Below are positions 26,872 through 36,244 of a DNA stretch of 64,000 bases, in pieces. The DNA is from Arcuatula senhousia (lineage: Eukaryota; Mollusca; Bivalvia; Mytilida; Mytilidae). The position numbers and the translations under genes were made by a program. Each line of letters opens with the position of its first letter. Positions within the stretch are counted from its first letter, which is position 1. Below the pieces are notes generated by a model. The model worked only from the letters and a program-made list of their open reading frames with translations, did no database searches and had not been told where the DNA came from. The DNA lies in assembly GCA_963971305.1 (NCBI GenBank), contig CAXARO010001060.1, forward strand, positions 1-64,000. Direction: 5' to 3'.

Positions 26872-27180
26872 TTGTTTAGACAGAATATTTCCCTAGCGCA
26901 AAGGACGGGTGTATTATCATTTCGAAATTAGTGGATTTATTTTGTTCATCTTGTGTTTAATGGGCAGAGTTACATATAATTTAATAGTTTATTTACAACA
27001 TTAAATAAAACAAACAATAATAATTCAAAATGCCCATCTAGGCTTTATTATTTATCCACTATATGTTTAAACAGTGTATACATGTATTTTAACAAAAATA
27101 TATACATTTTATTTATTTTTATTATATTTATTTTATTTATTTATTATTTTTTTATCATTTTTTTTTTTTATATAATAAAA
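26872..27180. other. AT-rich spacer between pol and ORF3
   Basis: Very AT-rich 300 bp after the pol stop, with TTTATTTA tracts. No ORF. It would hold the intron 3' end or branch region if ORF3 is expressed from a spliced RNA. Confidence 0.5.
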
Positions 27181-30100
27181 TCATTCTGGCACATAATCTT
27201 CCAAGTAAGCTGGTGGCCTCCTAGACCTAGCTGACTCTCTATTGGTGCCATTTCTGTGTGTTAAATTTAGGGGAGGTAGCCCTTCATTGACTGCTATTTC
27301 TTCAACGTTCTCATCCTCAGAGTCAGTATCCTCTGTATCGGATTCCAAAGCATACAAGAAAGTCTCATCATTATCACTGTTACTGCTTGCTACCCCCGTC
27401 TTATCTCTCTCTGCTGTAACTGGTGGCTGATGTCCTTCTACTGTATTTTCCAAGTCGAGACCTAAACGTTGTCTCACTACTTCTATCCAACGTGCCGGTT
27501 TCCTATCTTCACATAATTTAAGTTGATCATGATGTATTACAATTTCTCTTTTTCTTCTCTGGATTTGATAAAGGACAGGAGTTATTACTTTTGTCACGAT
27601 GTAGGGACCCTGCCATAATGGTTTTAACTTCCTACATTGTCCTTTTTTGGTTGCTGGATTAAGTCTGTAGACAATATCTCCCACTTTGTAGGTTTTCTGA
27701 CATAACTTTAGATCGTAATCTCGTTTTTGTACAATTTGCACAGCCAATAAATTATCTCTAGCTATCTGGTGAACTTCCTGTAAGTTTTTCTGTAGGTCGA
27801 TGACATAGCTATTACTGTCAGATGATCTCGAATTAAGGAAAGCTGTGCCATAAACCAAGTCTACCGGCTGGTGGACTTCTCTGCCAAGCATCATCATATT
27901 AGCGGAGAAGCCTGTGTGTCTGTTGTAACAGGAACGAATGGAACCAGCCAACACAGATAGATGCTCATCCCAGTCCTTTTGTTTGCCTTTGATGTAACAC
28001 CGCACAACATTCATTATAACAGAATTAAACCGTTCCACTTGACCATTGGAAGAGGGTCTGTAGGGAGTCGTCCGTGTCTTGGATATGTCCAATATTTGAC
28101 ACATCTCCTTAAAGACCTTTCCTTCAAAATTCCGCCCTTGATCCGTATGGATTTGTAAGGGGCATCCAAATCTAGCAAAGAAGTTTTCAACGGCGACTTT
28201 TGCTATAAGCTCAGCACTTTGATTTGGTAGAGGATAGAACTCGACCCACTTTGTGAATTGGTCAATAATGGCCAAAACATACTTATTCCCCTGTTCACTT
28301 TCAACCAGTGGACCCAAAATATCCATATGAACGCGCTCCATGGGGGCTCCTGCGTGGAATTGTCCTAAGGGACCTTTGGCTTTCCGGTTTGCCCTTTTAT
28401 TCCTATTGCATACCTCACAGGACCTCACATATTGTATTACATCTTGTCTGACACCATGCCACATGAACCTTTGTCGTACTCTGTCCAATGTCTTGTCCCT
28501 GCCCATATGACCAGACGTCTTATCATCGTGACAATGGCTTAAAACTTCATGCTGAATTATTCTGGGCACCAATAACAAGGATTTGTTACTCTCTAAACTA
28601 CTCCATATATACATCAGGCAGCCATCCTTTAACACTAACTGCTGTCTACAACTCCACAAGTGTTTTACAGCTGGACTGGAGAGTTGTAATTCAACCGTCT
28701 TTGGTTCATTACCAGATTCCAACCACTTGATGACCACCTTTAGATCTGGATCTTCCCGTTGAAGATCAGCCATTTCCTGTACTGAATTTCCTTCCAACCA
28801 GTTTATAAATCCCTCCCCACTATTCTGGAGGCCAGAGCTACCGGCACTGCCAGAAGAACGAGGAGGGTACAGCTGTGGCCTGTTTTGTTCGTACTCTGTG
28901 CTGTTCCTGGTACTTGTCCCTGTCAGAACAGCAGCTCTTACCATCAGAGGTCCTACATAGTCTACTTCTTCCTCGAAGTCTCGCCATTGCCTATAGACTC
29001 TGGTGCAATAGGGACATCCTCCACAAGGTAGATTTTCCAGGTCTGCCCCTGCGATATAGTGTCCACACCTGTCTAATTCGTCTGGGATCCTGGACATGCT
29101 GTCTGCGTTAACATGTTTACTTCCTTTTCTGTGTTGTATGGCCATGTCATACTGCGCCAACTCTTCCATCCATCGGGCCAGCTGTCCTTCCAAGTTCTTA
29201 AAACGCATCAGCCAGATGAGACTGTGGTGATCAGTTCTTACAATAAACTTACGACCCAGAAGGTAGTGTCTGAACTGCCTGGTAAAAGTTACTAAAGCTA
29301 ATAGCTCCTTTCGTGTTGTGCAGTAACGCTTTTGTGCAGGAGCTAATACTTTACTGGCAAAGCAGATGACATCCTCTTTTCCATCAATCTCCTGAAGCAA
29401 TTCAGCGCCTACTGCAGTGTCAGAAGCGTCAGTATCTAAGATAAAGGTCTCATTTGGAGAAGGGAACTGTAACATTGCTGAGTTGATTATTGCCGTCTTT
29501 ATGGTATCGAAAGCCTGTGTGTGCTCTTCCTTCCACAGGAAAGTGCTCGACTTCTTGGTCAACTCATGTAGAGGTTGTGCAATGGCTGCTAAGTGTGGAA
29601 TATGATCTCGGTGATAGTTGGCAAAACCTAGAAAGGACTGTACTTGTTTCTTGGAAGTGGGTAGCGGCCATTCTTTTATAACCTTGATATTTGAAGGGTT
29701 AATGGATATACCTTCTTCTGATATCAGTTTGCCCAAATAAACAACTTCCTTTTGAAAAAGACTGCACTTCTTTGGCTTGAGCTTCAGGTTGTTATCTCTG
29801 AATCGGGTTAGCACTTCTTTCAAATTGTTTAGATGGTCTTCGAAGTCCTTCCCTAAGACAATAATGTCATCGAGGTAAGCCAGACATTGAAACCATGTTA
29901 ACCCAGTGAGGATAAGCTGAATCACCCGCTGAAAGAAGGCTGGGCTATTGCACAACCCAAAACTCAATCGCACATGTTCGAAGAGCCCATATTTGGTGAT
30001 GAATGCGGTCTTATGACGATCGTCTGGGTGGATCTCAAATTGGTAATAACCTGCACTCATGTCCAAACAGCTCATAAACTTAGTGCCTCGAAGTTGATCA

Positions 30101-31572
30101 ATGCAGGATTCTATTCTGGGCAAAGGAAAGGCGTCCTTCCTAGTTACCCCATTGAGTTTCCGATAATCAATACAGTATCTTATTTTGCCGTCACGTTTTC
30201 TACAGATTACAGGCGCGGCTGACCATTCTGAATGGGAAGGTTGTATAATCTTTCGATCCAACAAATCTTGTAGATGTTTTTCCTCTTCTTTTTCTAAACC
30301 CAGAGGAGTCCTTCTCAAGCCTTCCTTAGTAGGGATGGCATCTCCAGTATCAATTCGGTGTTGGACCTTTGAAAATTGACCAATGTCCAGATCGTCTTTA
30401 GAGAACGTGTCTTGAAATTGGAAAAGAAGCTCAGCTAGCTGGAGACTTTGTTGGTCATCAAGATGTGTCTTAGACCTCTCAAAAAGATCAGTCAAGTGTG
30501 GAGGAACTATACTGTTATCTATCTTCCTACTTTGTACTTTCCTGGTGGTCATTTTAGACATTTCACTTGCATCGTCTACCTGTGTTACCTCAAAACATGT
30601 TCCCACTAAAGTCCCTGCTCGTAATGTAACAAATGACTCTGAAAAGTTACTCAGCATAAGGGGAACATGTTCTCCTCCATCAACAATTGTGTGTGGCATG
30701 GTTACATTTTTTAAATTCTGGCTTGGCTGTACATACAAGGTGTCATTGCATGGCCGGTCAACGGTTCCTGTGATTTGAGCGGCATGCATTGGAGGCAAAA
30801 CAACTTTTTTACTTAACTTCACCCTTCTCACTAATATGTTTTCATCATCCTGTACCACACCAATGGCATAGAACTTCTTCTTTCCGATAGTGAGTGAAAA
30901 GTCTCTAAAATCTAAAAGAGCATGTATATGATGTAAAAGGTCTAGACCAATAATGACCTTGTCGTTGATATCCCCAGCCAAAATCCTCCACCTTGTTTCT
31001 GTAGGTCCAATCTTAAAAGTGACTGGACATCCCAACTGGACAGGAATCCTACTTCCCTTTCCGGCCCCATTCAATGTAAATGGTTTCCCTAGTTGCGTTG
31101 AAAGATTTAGCTGATTCACAAACTCCTTACTAAGCATGGTGACATCTGAACCTGAGTCAAAAACTGCATTGACTTTTATTCCATTGACTACAATTGGAAA
31201 TATCATCTCCTTAGATTTCTTGGCCCATTCTACCTTTTTGACTTCTGCTTCTTCTGTACAACTAAGGTTTATTCCTGTACGACCAAGGCCAGAGCTACCG
31301 GCGCTGTAGTCAGTACAGGAAAAATTTACCTTGCCCTCTTCAGGTTGTCCCAATAGCTGGAATGGCTGTGTAGTTGGCTTTGTTCCTGTATGACTAAGGC
31401 CAGGACTACCGGCGCTATAATCAGTACAGGAAGCCTGTTGCAAAGTATTTCCAGCTGGAATGTTCATTCTGTCTGACTTACTAGAGCCGGCATATTCTAA
31501 TGGTGGTGGTTGACCTGTATGATTGGGGTGGACCAGGGGACGGCCTAATTCCCTGGTCCCTGTCCGTTTAAA
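27181..31572 (-). CDS. pol: Pol polyprotein: protease, RT, RNase H, integrase
   Basis: The frame is open from the frameshift site and also contains an ATG at 31467, from which 1428 codons run to the stop. Counting from that ATG, the domains in order are: aspartic protease with DSGS at 104-107; reverse transcriptase with YLDD at 531-534; RNase H with DTDAS near 678-682; the integrase HHCC zinc-binding region (HCH near 978, CEVC near 1017); the integrase core with D1049, D1109 and E1145 (D-x59-D-x35-E); and a GPY/F-type C-terminal module (WQGPYIV). No chromodomain is visible. All catalytic residues are present. Hairpins H5 and H4 fall in the N-terminal linker and H3 in the RNase H-integrase linker; each is translated as a Ser/Ala/Gly-rich SAGSxGL stretch. 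Production as a Gag-Pol fusion by -1 frameshifting is inferred. Confidence 0.95.
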   Translation of the reverse strand, partial: FKRTGTRELGRPLVHPNHTGQPPPLEYAGSSKSDRMNIPAGNTLQQASCTDYSAGSPGLSHTGTKPTTQPFQLLGQPEEGKVNFSCTDYSAGSSGLGRTGINLSCTEEAEVKKVEWAKKSKEMIFPIVVNGIKVNAVFDSGSDVTMLSKEFVNQLNLSTQLGKPFTLNGAGKGSRIPVQLGCPVTFKIGPTETRWRILAGDINDKVIIGLDLLHHIHALLDFRDFSLTIGKKKFYAIGVVQDDENILVRRVKLSKKVVLPPMHAAQITGTVDRPCNDTLYVQPSQNLKNVTMPHTIVDGGEHVPLMLSNFSESFVTLRAGTLVGTCFEVTQVDDASEMSKMTTRKVQSRKIDNSIVPPHLTDLFERSKTHLDDQQSLQLAELLFQFQDTFSKDDLDIGQFSKVQHRIDTGDAIPTKEGLRRTPLGLEKEEEKHLQDLLDRKIIQPSHSEWSAAPVICRKRDGKIRYCIDYRKLNGVTRKDAFPLPRIESCIDQLRGTKFMSCLDMSAGYYQFEIHPDDRHKTAFITKYGLFEHVRLSFGLCNSPAFFQRVIQLILTGLTWFQCLAYLDDIIVLGKDFEDHLNNLKEVLTRFRDNNLKLKPKKCSLFQKEVVYLGKLISEEGISINPSNIKVIKEWPLPTSKKQVQSFLGFANYHRDHIPHLAAIAQPLHELTKKSSTFLWKEEHTQAFDTIKTAIINSAMLQFPSPNETFILDTDASDTAVGAELLQEIDGKEDVICFASKVLAPAQKRYCTTRKELLALVTFTRQFRHYLLGRKFIVRTDHHSLIWLMRFKNLEGQLARWMEELAQYDMAIQHRKGSKHVNADSMSRIPDELDRCGHYIAGADLENLPCGGCPYCTRVYRQWRDFEEEVDYVGPLMVRAAVLTGTSTRNSTEYEQNRPQLYPPRSSGSAGSSGLQNSGEGFINWLEGNSVQEMADLQREDPDLKVVIKWLESGNEPKTVELQLSSPAVKHLWSCRQQLVLKDGCLMYIWSSLESNKSLLLVPRIIQHEVLSHCHDDKTSGHMGRDKTLDRVRQRFMWHGVRQDVIQYVRSCEVCNRNKRANRKAKGPLGQFHAGAPMERVHMDILGPLVESEQGNKYVLAIIDQFTKWVEFYPLPNQSAELIAKVAVENFFARFGCPLQIHTDQGRNFEGKVFKEMCQILDISKTRTTPYRPSSNGQVERFNSVIMNVVRCYIKGKQKDWDEHLSVLAGSIRSCYNRHTGFSANMMMLGREVHQPVDLVYGTAFLNSRSSDSNSYVIDLQKNLQEVHQIARDNLLAVQIVQKRDYDLKLCQKTYKVGDIVYRLNPATKKGQCRKLKPLWQGPYIVTKVITPVLYQIQRRKREIVIHHDQLKLCEDRKPARWIEVVRQRLGLDLENTVEGHQPPVTAERDKTGVASSNSDNDETFLYALESDTEDTDSEDENVEEIAVNEGLPPLNLTHRNGTNRESARSRRPPAYLEDYVPE
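28823..28855 (-). other. Hairpin H3 within pol (RNase H-integrase linker)
   Basis: Perfect 6-bp outer stem (TTCTGG/CCAGAA), internal loop CAGU/CU, inner stem GCCGG/CUGGC, loop UAGCU. Confidence 0.8.
31272..31321 (-). other. Hairpin H4 within pol (N-terminal linker)
   Basis: 9-bp plus 5-bp outer stem with a one-base bulge and one sense-only U-G. Internal loop CAGC/CU, inner stem GCCGG/CUGGC, loop UAGCU. Outer stem related to H5, so the two are probably a tandem duplication. Confidence 0.85.
31383..31432 (-). other. Hairpin H5 within pol (N-terminal linker)
   Basis: 8-bp plus 6-bp outer stem separated by a one-base bulge, with one sense-only U-G pair. Internal loop UAGC/CU, inner stem GCCGG/CUGGC, loop UAGUC. 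Confidence 0.85.
31530..31559 (-). promoter_or_regulatory. Frameshift-stimulating hairpin
   Basis: Sense GGACCAGGG pairs perfectly with CCCUGGUCC (9 bp, 12-nt loop). It starts six bases after the slippery site. The gag stop lies inside the loop. Confidence 0.8.
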
Positions 31573-33452
31573 GACTTCCTGGGGGACATTACTACCTTTT
31601 TAGGACATTGATTTGCATAATGTCCCTTCTCAGAACAACTGTAGCACACTATGTCTCTCATTGGACTTCGTCCTCTACCCGGTGAAGGTGATCTGGGTCG
31701 ATCTGTCTTTTTAGGACTCGATGTTAATATAGTCAATATTCTTGAAATGTTATTTTCGACCCCCTCCATTTTTTCATTTAATCTGCTAATGTTTTCTGCA
31801 TTCTTTGCTACCTGTGATTCCATGGGTTGTTGCGATGCAGTCCTACCAAAGGCTTTGTTTGGTTTTTGCGCAATTTTTCGAACAATCCCCTTGTCACTGT
31901 CTTCACTATCGCTAGACATCTCATGTTGGTCTTCGAACTGTACTTTCCTTACTTCCGGTTTTTTGTTGCCTAGGAGAAGTCTGTGGTTATATATGGCGCT
32001 CCTTACATAGCTCAATGCTTGATCCAATTTCTGGGGATTTTTATCCATAGCTGAGAGAGCTGCTTTCACATCGGAACAGCCTTTTAGAAAGGCTTCCACC
32101 GCCATGTCCTCTATCATTTCCTCAGGTAGTTCCCCATATCCGTCAGTAGCTAACTCTTGTACCCGTTCTGCAAAGTCATCTAATGTCTCTTCGACCATCT
32201 GTTTGGCACTATGAAGCTGTCTCCTAATGGCCTGTGGCAGATCTTTTTGTCCAAATCTTAATTTCATACTATCCACTAATCTATGGAAATCTTGTTGCAC
32301 TGGCGCTGGACGAGTACTGAAATGCTTCAGCGCTTTCCCCCGTAAGCATAGAATGAGATTGTCAAGCCTCTGATTATCAGTCCACTCAAATCTCTGTGCT
32401 GTATGTTCGAATTGCAGAAAATAAGCTTTCCAATCCAGCGTTCCATCAAAAGGAGCCAACCTTGGGACCTGTGGTTGTTGTGTAGGGGCAGGCCTAACTG
32501 TTGTGGTTGTACTGGTGTTCCTAGACAGTCGTGCTGTATCTCGGTCTTGAGTTGATGACCTACTATTATCATTGTAACTTTTATTACTTTGTTCTGTTCT
32601 TCCCACATATCGACTTCCTGGTGCTACTTCATTAACCGTTCTTGTGGTTTTAGCAATCTGTAGCTCTGTTTCCAACGTTCTCACTCTATCTTGTTGTTCT
32701 TGAAGTTCCCTTTCTTTCTCCTGTAGATCCGTTTCCATGATGTTCATCCTTCTGTCTTGTTCTTTAATGGTCTCGTCTTTATCTATTATCTCACTCTGTG
32801 CCAATGTCAAAGTCCTTCCTAGATCTTCCACTTGGTGTTTTAAGCTGGTAACTTCAGTTACATAATCTTGTAGTCTTATACTATTCTGCTGTTGCTCTTT
32901 GGTCAGCTTCTGACATTGCTTTTCATATCCCAAATATTTCTCAATCTCACCCATTAAGTGGTCTTTCTCATCATCTTTTTCCTTAGCTTGTTCGGCATAT
33001 TTTGTCCTCATCTCAACCAACCTTTCATTATCATAATTAGACTTAGATTCCAAGGTCTCTTTCTCTCGTGTTAGATTTTCAACTTCTTCTGTCAATTGTT
33101 GGACCGCATCTTTCAACTGACTTTTCTCCTTCTCACTGGTAACCACACTCTGTTTTGCAATGAGCAGTTCTGTTTTAACTGACTCCAATTGTTGTCTAAT
33201 TTTGGCAATGTCTTCTGGTTTCTCGTCCATCCTCTCTTCTGGTCTTTGGTCCATGACTACCCATCCTGCTTGGACTAGTGGATCCCATATGGTACATGGC
33301 ACCCCCTCTATTTGCTTAAGATCCTCTAAAGTGAGATTACCCTTCTTCTCTCTGGCTGCAATAATCTTTTTAGCCCTAGACTCGCCTATATCCCTAATGG
33401 ACATAAGCTCTTCTTTTGTAGCCTTGTTGATGTTTACTACTTTATCCGCCAT
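31545..33452 (-). CDS. gag: Gag polyprotein with N-terminal helix-hairpin-helix
   Basis: 635 codons from ATG. Residues 5-52 (VNINKATKEELMSI, IGESRAKKII, LEDLKQIEGV) form a ComEA-type helix-hairpin-helix DNA-binding repeat. That is unusual for a Gag and I know no standard precedent. About residues 75-270 are a long charged coiled coil. About 335-460 match the retrotransposon capsid domain (LAPFDGTLDWKAYFLQFEH, LCLRGKALKHF, LDDFAERVQEL). Residues near 603-616 form a CCHC zinc knuckle, CYSCSEKGHYANQC. The protein should form the particle and bind the genomic RNA. It ends at a TAG that sits in the loop of the frameshift hairpin, and pol follows in the -1 frame. Confidence 0.9.
   Translation of the reverse strand: MADKVVNINKATKEELMSIRDIGESRAKKIIAAREKKGNLTLEDLKQIEGVPCTIWDPLVQAGWVVMDQRPEERMDEKPEDIAKIRQQLESVKTELLIAKQSVVTSEKEKSQLKDAVQQLTEEVENLTREKETLESKSNYDNERLVEMRTKYAEQAKEKDDEKDHLMGEIEKYLGYEKQCQKLTKEQQQNSIRLQDYVTEVTSLKHQVEDLGRTLTLAQSEIIDKDETIKEQDRRMNIMETDLQEKERELQEQQDRVRTLETELQIAKTTRTVNEVAPGSRYVGRTEQSNKSYNDNSRSSTQDRDTARLSRNTSTTTTVRPAPTQQPQVPRLAPFDGTLDWKAYFLQFEHTAQRFEWTDNQRLDNLILCLRGKALKHFSTRPAPVQQDFHRLVDSMKLRFGQKDLPQAIRRQLHSAKQMVEETLDDFAERVQELATDGYGELPEEMIEDMAVEAFLKGCSDVKAALSAMDKNPQKLDQALSYVRSAIYNHRLLLGNKKPEVRKVQFEDQHEMSSDSEDSDKGIVRKIAQKPNKAFGRTASQQPMESQVAKNAENISRLNEKMEGVENNISRILTILTSSPKKTDRPRSPSPGRGRSPMRDIVCYSCSEKGHYANQCPKKVVMSPRKSLNGQGPGN
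31566..31572 (-). promoter_or_regulatory. -1 frameshift slippery site U UUA AAC
   Basis: In the gag frame the codons are UUA AAC preceded by U, the canonical X-XXY-YYZ phase. Slipping back one base gives UUU AAA CGG, which continues open into pol. Confidence 0.85.
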
Positions 33453-33585
33453 TTTTGATGCCTTAATTCTGTCTGAAATTTATAATTTCGATTTGTTTAA
33501 AATTTTTTTTTTTTTTTTTTTTTAAGATCTAACAACTCAAAGTATTTTATTCTAATGCACCGAAACAAAACAAATACCGTTTATT

Positions 33586-33621
33586 TCAGCCAAGGTCAGA
33601 ATAACCCGACGCTGTGACTGA
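33586..33621 (-). other. Hairpin H6 in the leader
   Basis: 7-bp outer stem with one sense-only U-G, internal loop CAGC/CU, inner stem GUCGG/CUGAC, loop GUUAUU. Confidence 0.85.
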
Positions 33622-33643
33622 CAGTACTATTAGGTTTAGTTAA

Positions 33644-33681
33644 TTCAGTTAAGGACAGAATAACCCGTCGCTATAACCGAA
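33644..33681 (-). other. Hairpin H7 in the leader
   Basis: 8-bp outer stem with one G-U that pairs only in sense RNA, internal loop UAGC/CU, inner stem GACGG/CUGUC, loop GUUAUU. Confidence 0.85.
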
Positions 33682-33783
33682 AGTGCCTTTTAATCAAATT
33701 TATAAAATTAAATTAAAATAATTTTAAATTTTAGTAAATTAATCAAATTTATTTGAAAATTTATTCAATTGCAGAAATTTAAT

Positions 33784-33820
33784 TCCAGTCAAGGTCAGAG
33801 TACCCGACGCTATGACTGGA
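33784..33820 (-). other. Hairpin H8 in the leader
   Basis: Perfect 8-bp outer stem (TCCAGTCA/TGACTGGA), internal loop UAGC/CU, inner stem GUCGG/CUGAC, loop GUACU. Confidence 0.85.
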
Positions 33821-34102
33821 CCAAAACCGCTAAGTTTAATTGCTTTAATTTGACTTTTTTCTTTCTTTTTTTTTTTTTTTTAAATCTTTTTAAGTTGGTC
33901 TGCAGTTATGATTTTTACAACCAATCAAAACTGCAATCGCCACAGAGTTCACTCCATGACAATTACGACCAATAAATCACGAAATTTATTTATTATTGTT
34001 CAAATTTTTATTATTTACACAATAATTTAATTCAAATCAAGTTTCAAAACCGAAGACTACACAGTTTCTTTTCCTTTTATAATTGAATTTACTTAATATT
34101 GA

Positions 34103-34137
34103 AATAGATAGGTCAGCACCGCCGTCGCAAATCTATT
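34103..34137 (-). other. Hairpin H9 in the leader
   Basis: Perfect 7-bp outer stem (AATAGAT/ATCTATT), internal loop UUGC/CU, inner stem GACGG/CUGAC (one A-A mismatch), 5-nt loop. Confidence 0.75.
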
Positions 34138-34245
34138 ACAATAAATCCCTAACCGAAAATAATGTCTCAACAATTTTGTGTGTACCCGTACGATAGGCCA
34201 ATGAAAGCAAGAAACTTTTTCTGTGTTGTTGTGTATACAAGTTTT

Positions 34246-34277
34246 ACAGACTAAGCCAGGACTACCGACAAAGGCTG
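34246..34277 (-). other. Hairpin H10 (decayed) in the retrotransposon leader
   Basis: Sense inner stem GUCGG/CUGGC with loop UAGUC. The internal loop is altered (CUUU / UU) and the outer stem has only about four pairs. Confidence 0.5.
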
Positions 34278-34645
34278 TTTAGGAACCTAACATTCCTTAT
34301 TCCTAGCTGCCAAGGGTGAAAGTCTCAAATTAAATAGCCAAAGGTGTTTCAAAATAATTCTCTACAGGATGTACAAAAAAACTGAAATTTTAGAATAAAT
34401 TTGCAATAGAGAAATTGACTAAGAAAGACTTTCAACCAAGTTCATATGAAATAAACACATGAAATTGGGAATGGGGCTTTTAAGAACTGTTCGAACTGTG
34501 TAGCCAAACCGTAGGAATGGTGTCAGTGCATATAAATATATATATCTTTATTCTTGTATATAAATATAAAAAATATAATTCTAAATTATTCTATAAAAAT
34601 ACTATGAACTATACAAATTGCTACACCCCACTGACAAACTAACTT

Positions 34646-34750
34646 TCAGTGAAATGGAACCAAAATATCACTCCACTGACACAGTAAATTCAGTGAAATG
34701 GAACCAAAATATCACTCCACTGACACAGTAAATTCAGTGAAATGAATAAT
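34646..34750 (-). repeat. 44-bp tandem repeat in the leader
   Basis: About 2.3 copies, starting at 34646, 34690 and 34734 (TCAGTGAAATGG). The unit also contains the inverse CCACTGA motif. Confidence 0.8.
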
Positions 34751-34924
34751 TAAGAAATGAATAAATCACTTCACTGTTCATAAAACACAGTGAAATGGCA
34801 AAACAGAAAATGTCAGACCCGCGAAATTATCAGATTACTAGAAATCTGACATTAACAATTTGACACGAGCCCGCGAAAATTTGATCCCGTGCAACTCATG
34901 ATGTCAAATATTAAAGTTTTAACA

Positions 34925-34934
34925 CCTGACACCA
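34925..34934 (-). promoter_or_regulatory. Primer-binding site (tRNA-Leu type)
   Basis: Sense TGGTGTCAGG lies just after the 5' LTR. It is complementary to the CCTGACACCA 3' end that I recall for some animal tRNA-Leu genes. Confidence 0.7.
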
Positions 34935-34935
34935 A

Positions 34936-35161
34936 TATTGCAGAATTGGCCGTGGGCTTAACTAGGTGTAGTGCAAGGGATTACCTGACATGTCAGACAA
35001 GGGTATACAGCTCGAGTATTTGGCTTCCCAAAAGTATCTCCGAACGTCTGGTCTGCTCGGGATTGGAAGTCGAAGTGAAGTCTTCCCAGAATCCTATTGA
35101 AATGTCACTTCCGGTCTAGAGTGCTCAATTCATAAGCCTCCTTTCTGGGAGCACTTCCACA
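34936..35161 (-). repeat. 5' LTR (sense orientation)
   Basis: In sense it begins TGTGGAAGTG and ends CTGCA or CTGCAATA. It appears identical to 24557-24782 over 226 bp. Confidence 0.95.
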
Positions 35162-35168
35162 GTAGTAT

Positions 35169-36244
35169 AATCGTAATCAAATAGAAAAAAAGTATGTACA
35201 CACTGTGATATTTTGTTCTTTGTGCAATATTTGGATAAACAAAATTAGAAATTAAAATGTATACATGCATGTTAAACAAAATTTATTTTTAAAATGAAAT
35301 TATATAAGAAACATTAATTAGGCAATTTTGGAAATAGAGTTTGTCGCATCCTGGCGTCAACAGTATTTGCAATAAATTCTGCTTAGGTTTTAAAAGCTCA
35401 ATAGAGCTTATGTTTATTGTTTGTAAAATAAAGTTTACTTGACTTGACTCTTTACTTGACTTGAGTCCTATTTTGACGCACCGACGAAATGTTTATGTGT
35501 ATAATTTCAGAGGGATTATAATAATATATAAGTAATATCTTAGTTTTAAGTTTTTTTCGCAACCTGGCGTATATTATTCTTAATATATCATTTTTCTTCA
35601 GAAAACGTGGTCCAACTGAGAAAATCGTATCGAATTAATTATTGTCTCAGGGTCCAATAACAGATTATCTAAAATGAATTATTCTTTCATTTATTTGTCA
35701 AACTTCTGTAGAAATTCATCATTAACAAAAAGCAAAACTATATACTTACACACAGACCGACGGGCACACGTGTAAGCAATCTATATATGATATAACTGGA
35801 GTAAAAGAAACTATAACTAGTTTACATAGAGTAATGGTGAATGTCAGAATGCAAATTTTGATTATATAAGTATCTTATTAATACAATTAATACAATGCTG
35901 CCAGTTACATCGGAAAGTAACAATAGGTCACAGAAATTTGGAATGGCCACAAATATGTTAGCCTCATTTCATGGCACAAATATAATCAGCAGAATAACTG
36001 ACCTGTCATCTTTTTGAAACAAATTTTGTAACATTTTGAAAGAATATTCAGTTGGTGTTTTTTTATTAATGATTTATTATTTATAATTATAATCTATTAT
36101 TTCATCTACATTAAACTCAACTGTTTTAAAAATGTGTTTTATATCACACATCTAGTAATCTGAATGCATTAATTATCATTTTATTACTAACTAGTTGCAA
36201 GAGATATACTACTGTTTGTTATTGTATCTAATATAAACAAATAA
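35169..36244. other. Intergenic DNA between the retrotransposon and the TTAA-ended repeat
   Basis: AT-rich, no gene recognised. TTTACTTGACTTGACTC-type short repeats lie near 35435-35465. Confidence 0.35.

Larger units (their letters stand above)
24557..35161 (-). mobile_element. Intact Gypsy-type LTR retrotransposon with a TatD-like third ORF
   Basis: The 10.6-kb element has two 226-bp LTRs with no difference that I can see. Duplicated flanking bases (GTAG, or up to GTAGTAT depending on where the LTR ends) mark the target site. Sense is the minus strand. The order is 5' LTR, a primer-binding site complementary to a tRNA-Leu 3' end, a leader with hairpins H10-H6, gag, pol in the -1 frame, ORF3 (zinc fingers plus TatD nuclease), a 3' UTR with 35-bp repeats and hairpin H1, a polypurine tract, and the 3' LTR. 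All three ORFs are open and the catalytic motifs are complete, so it looks recently active. Integrase lies downstream of RNase H, as in Metaviridae. There is no chromodomain and no envelope-like gene. Confidence 0.95.

Noticed and set aside
24914..34277. Hairpin family considered as hammerhead, twister or iron-responsive elements
   Set aside because: No CUGAUGA/GAAA core, no twister or HDV-type conserved loops; the CAGUG in H3 is not shared by the other copies, so an IRE does not fit.
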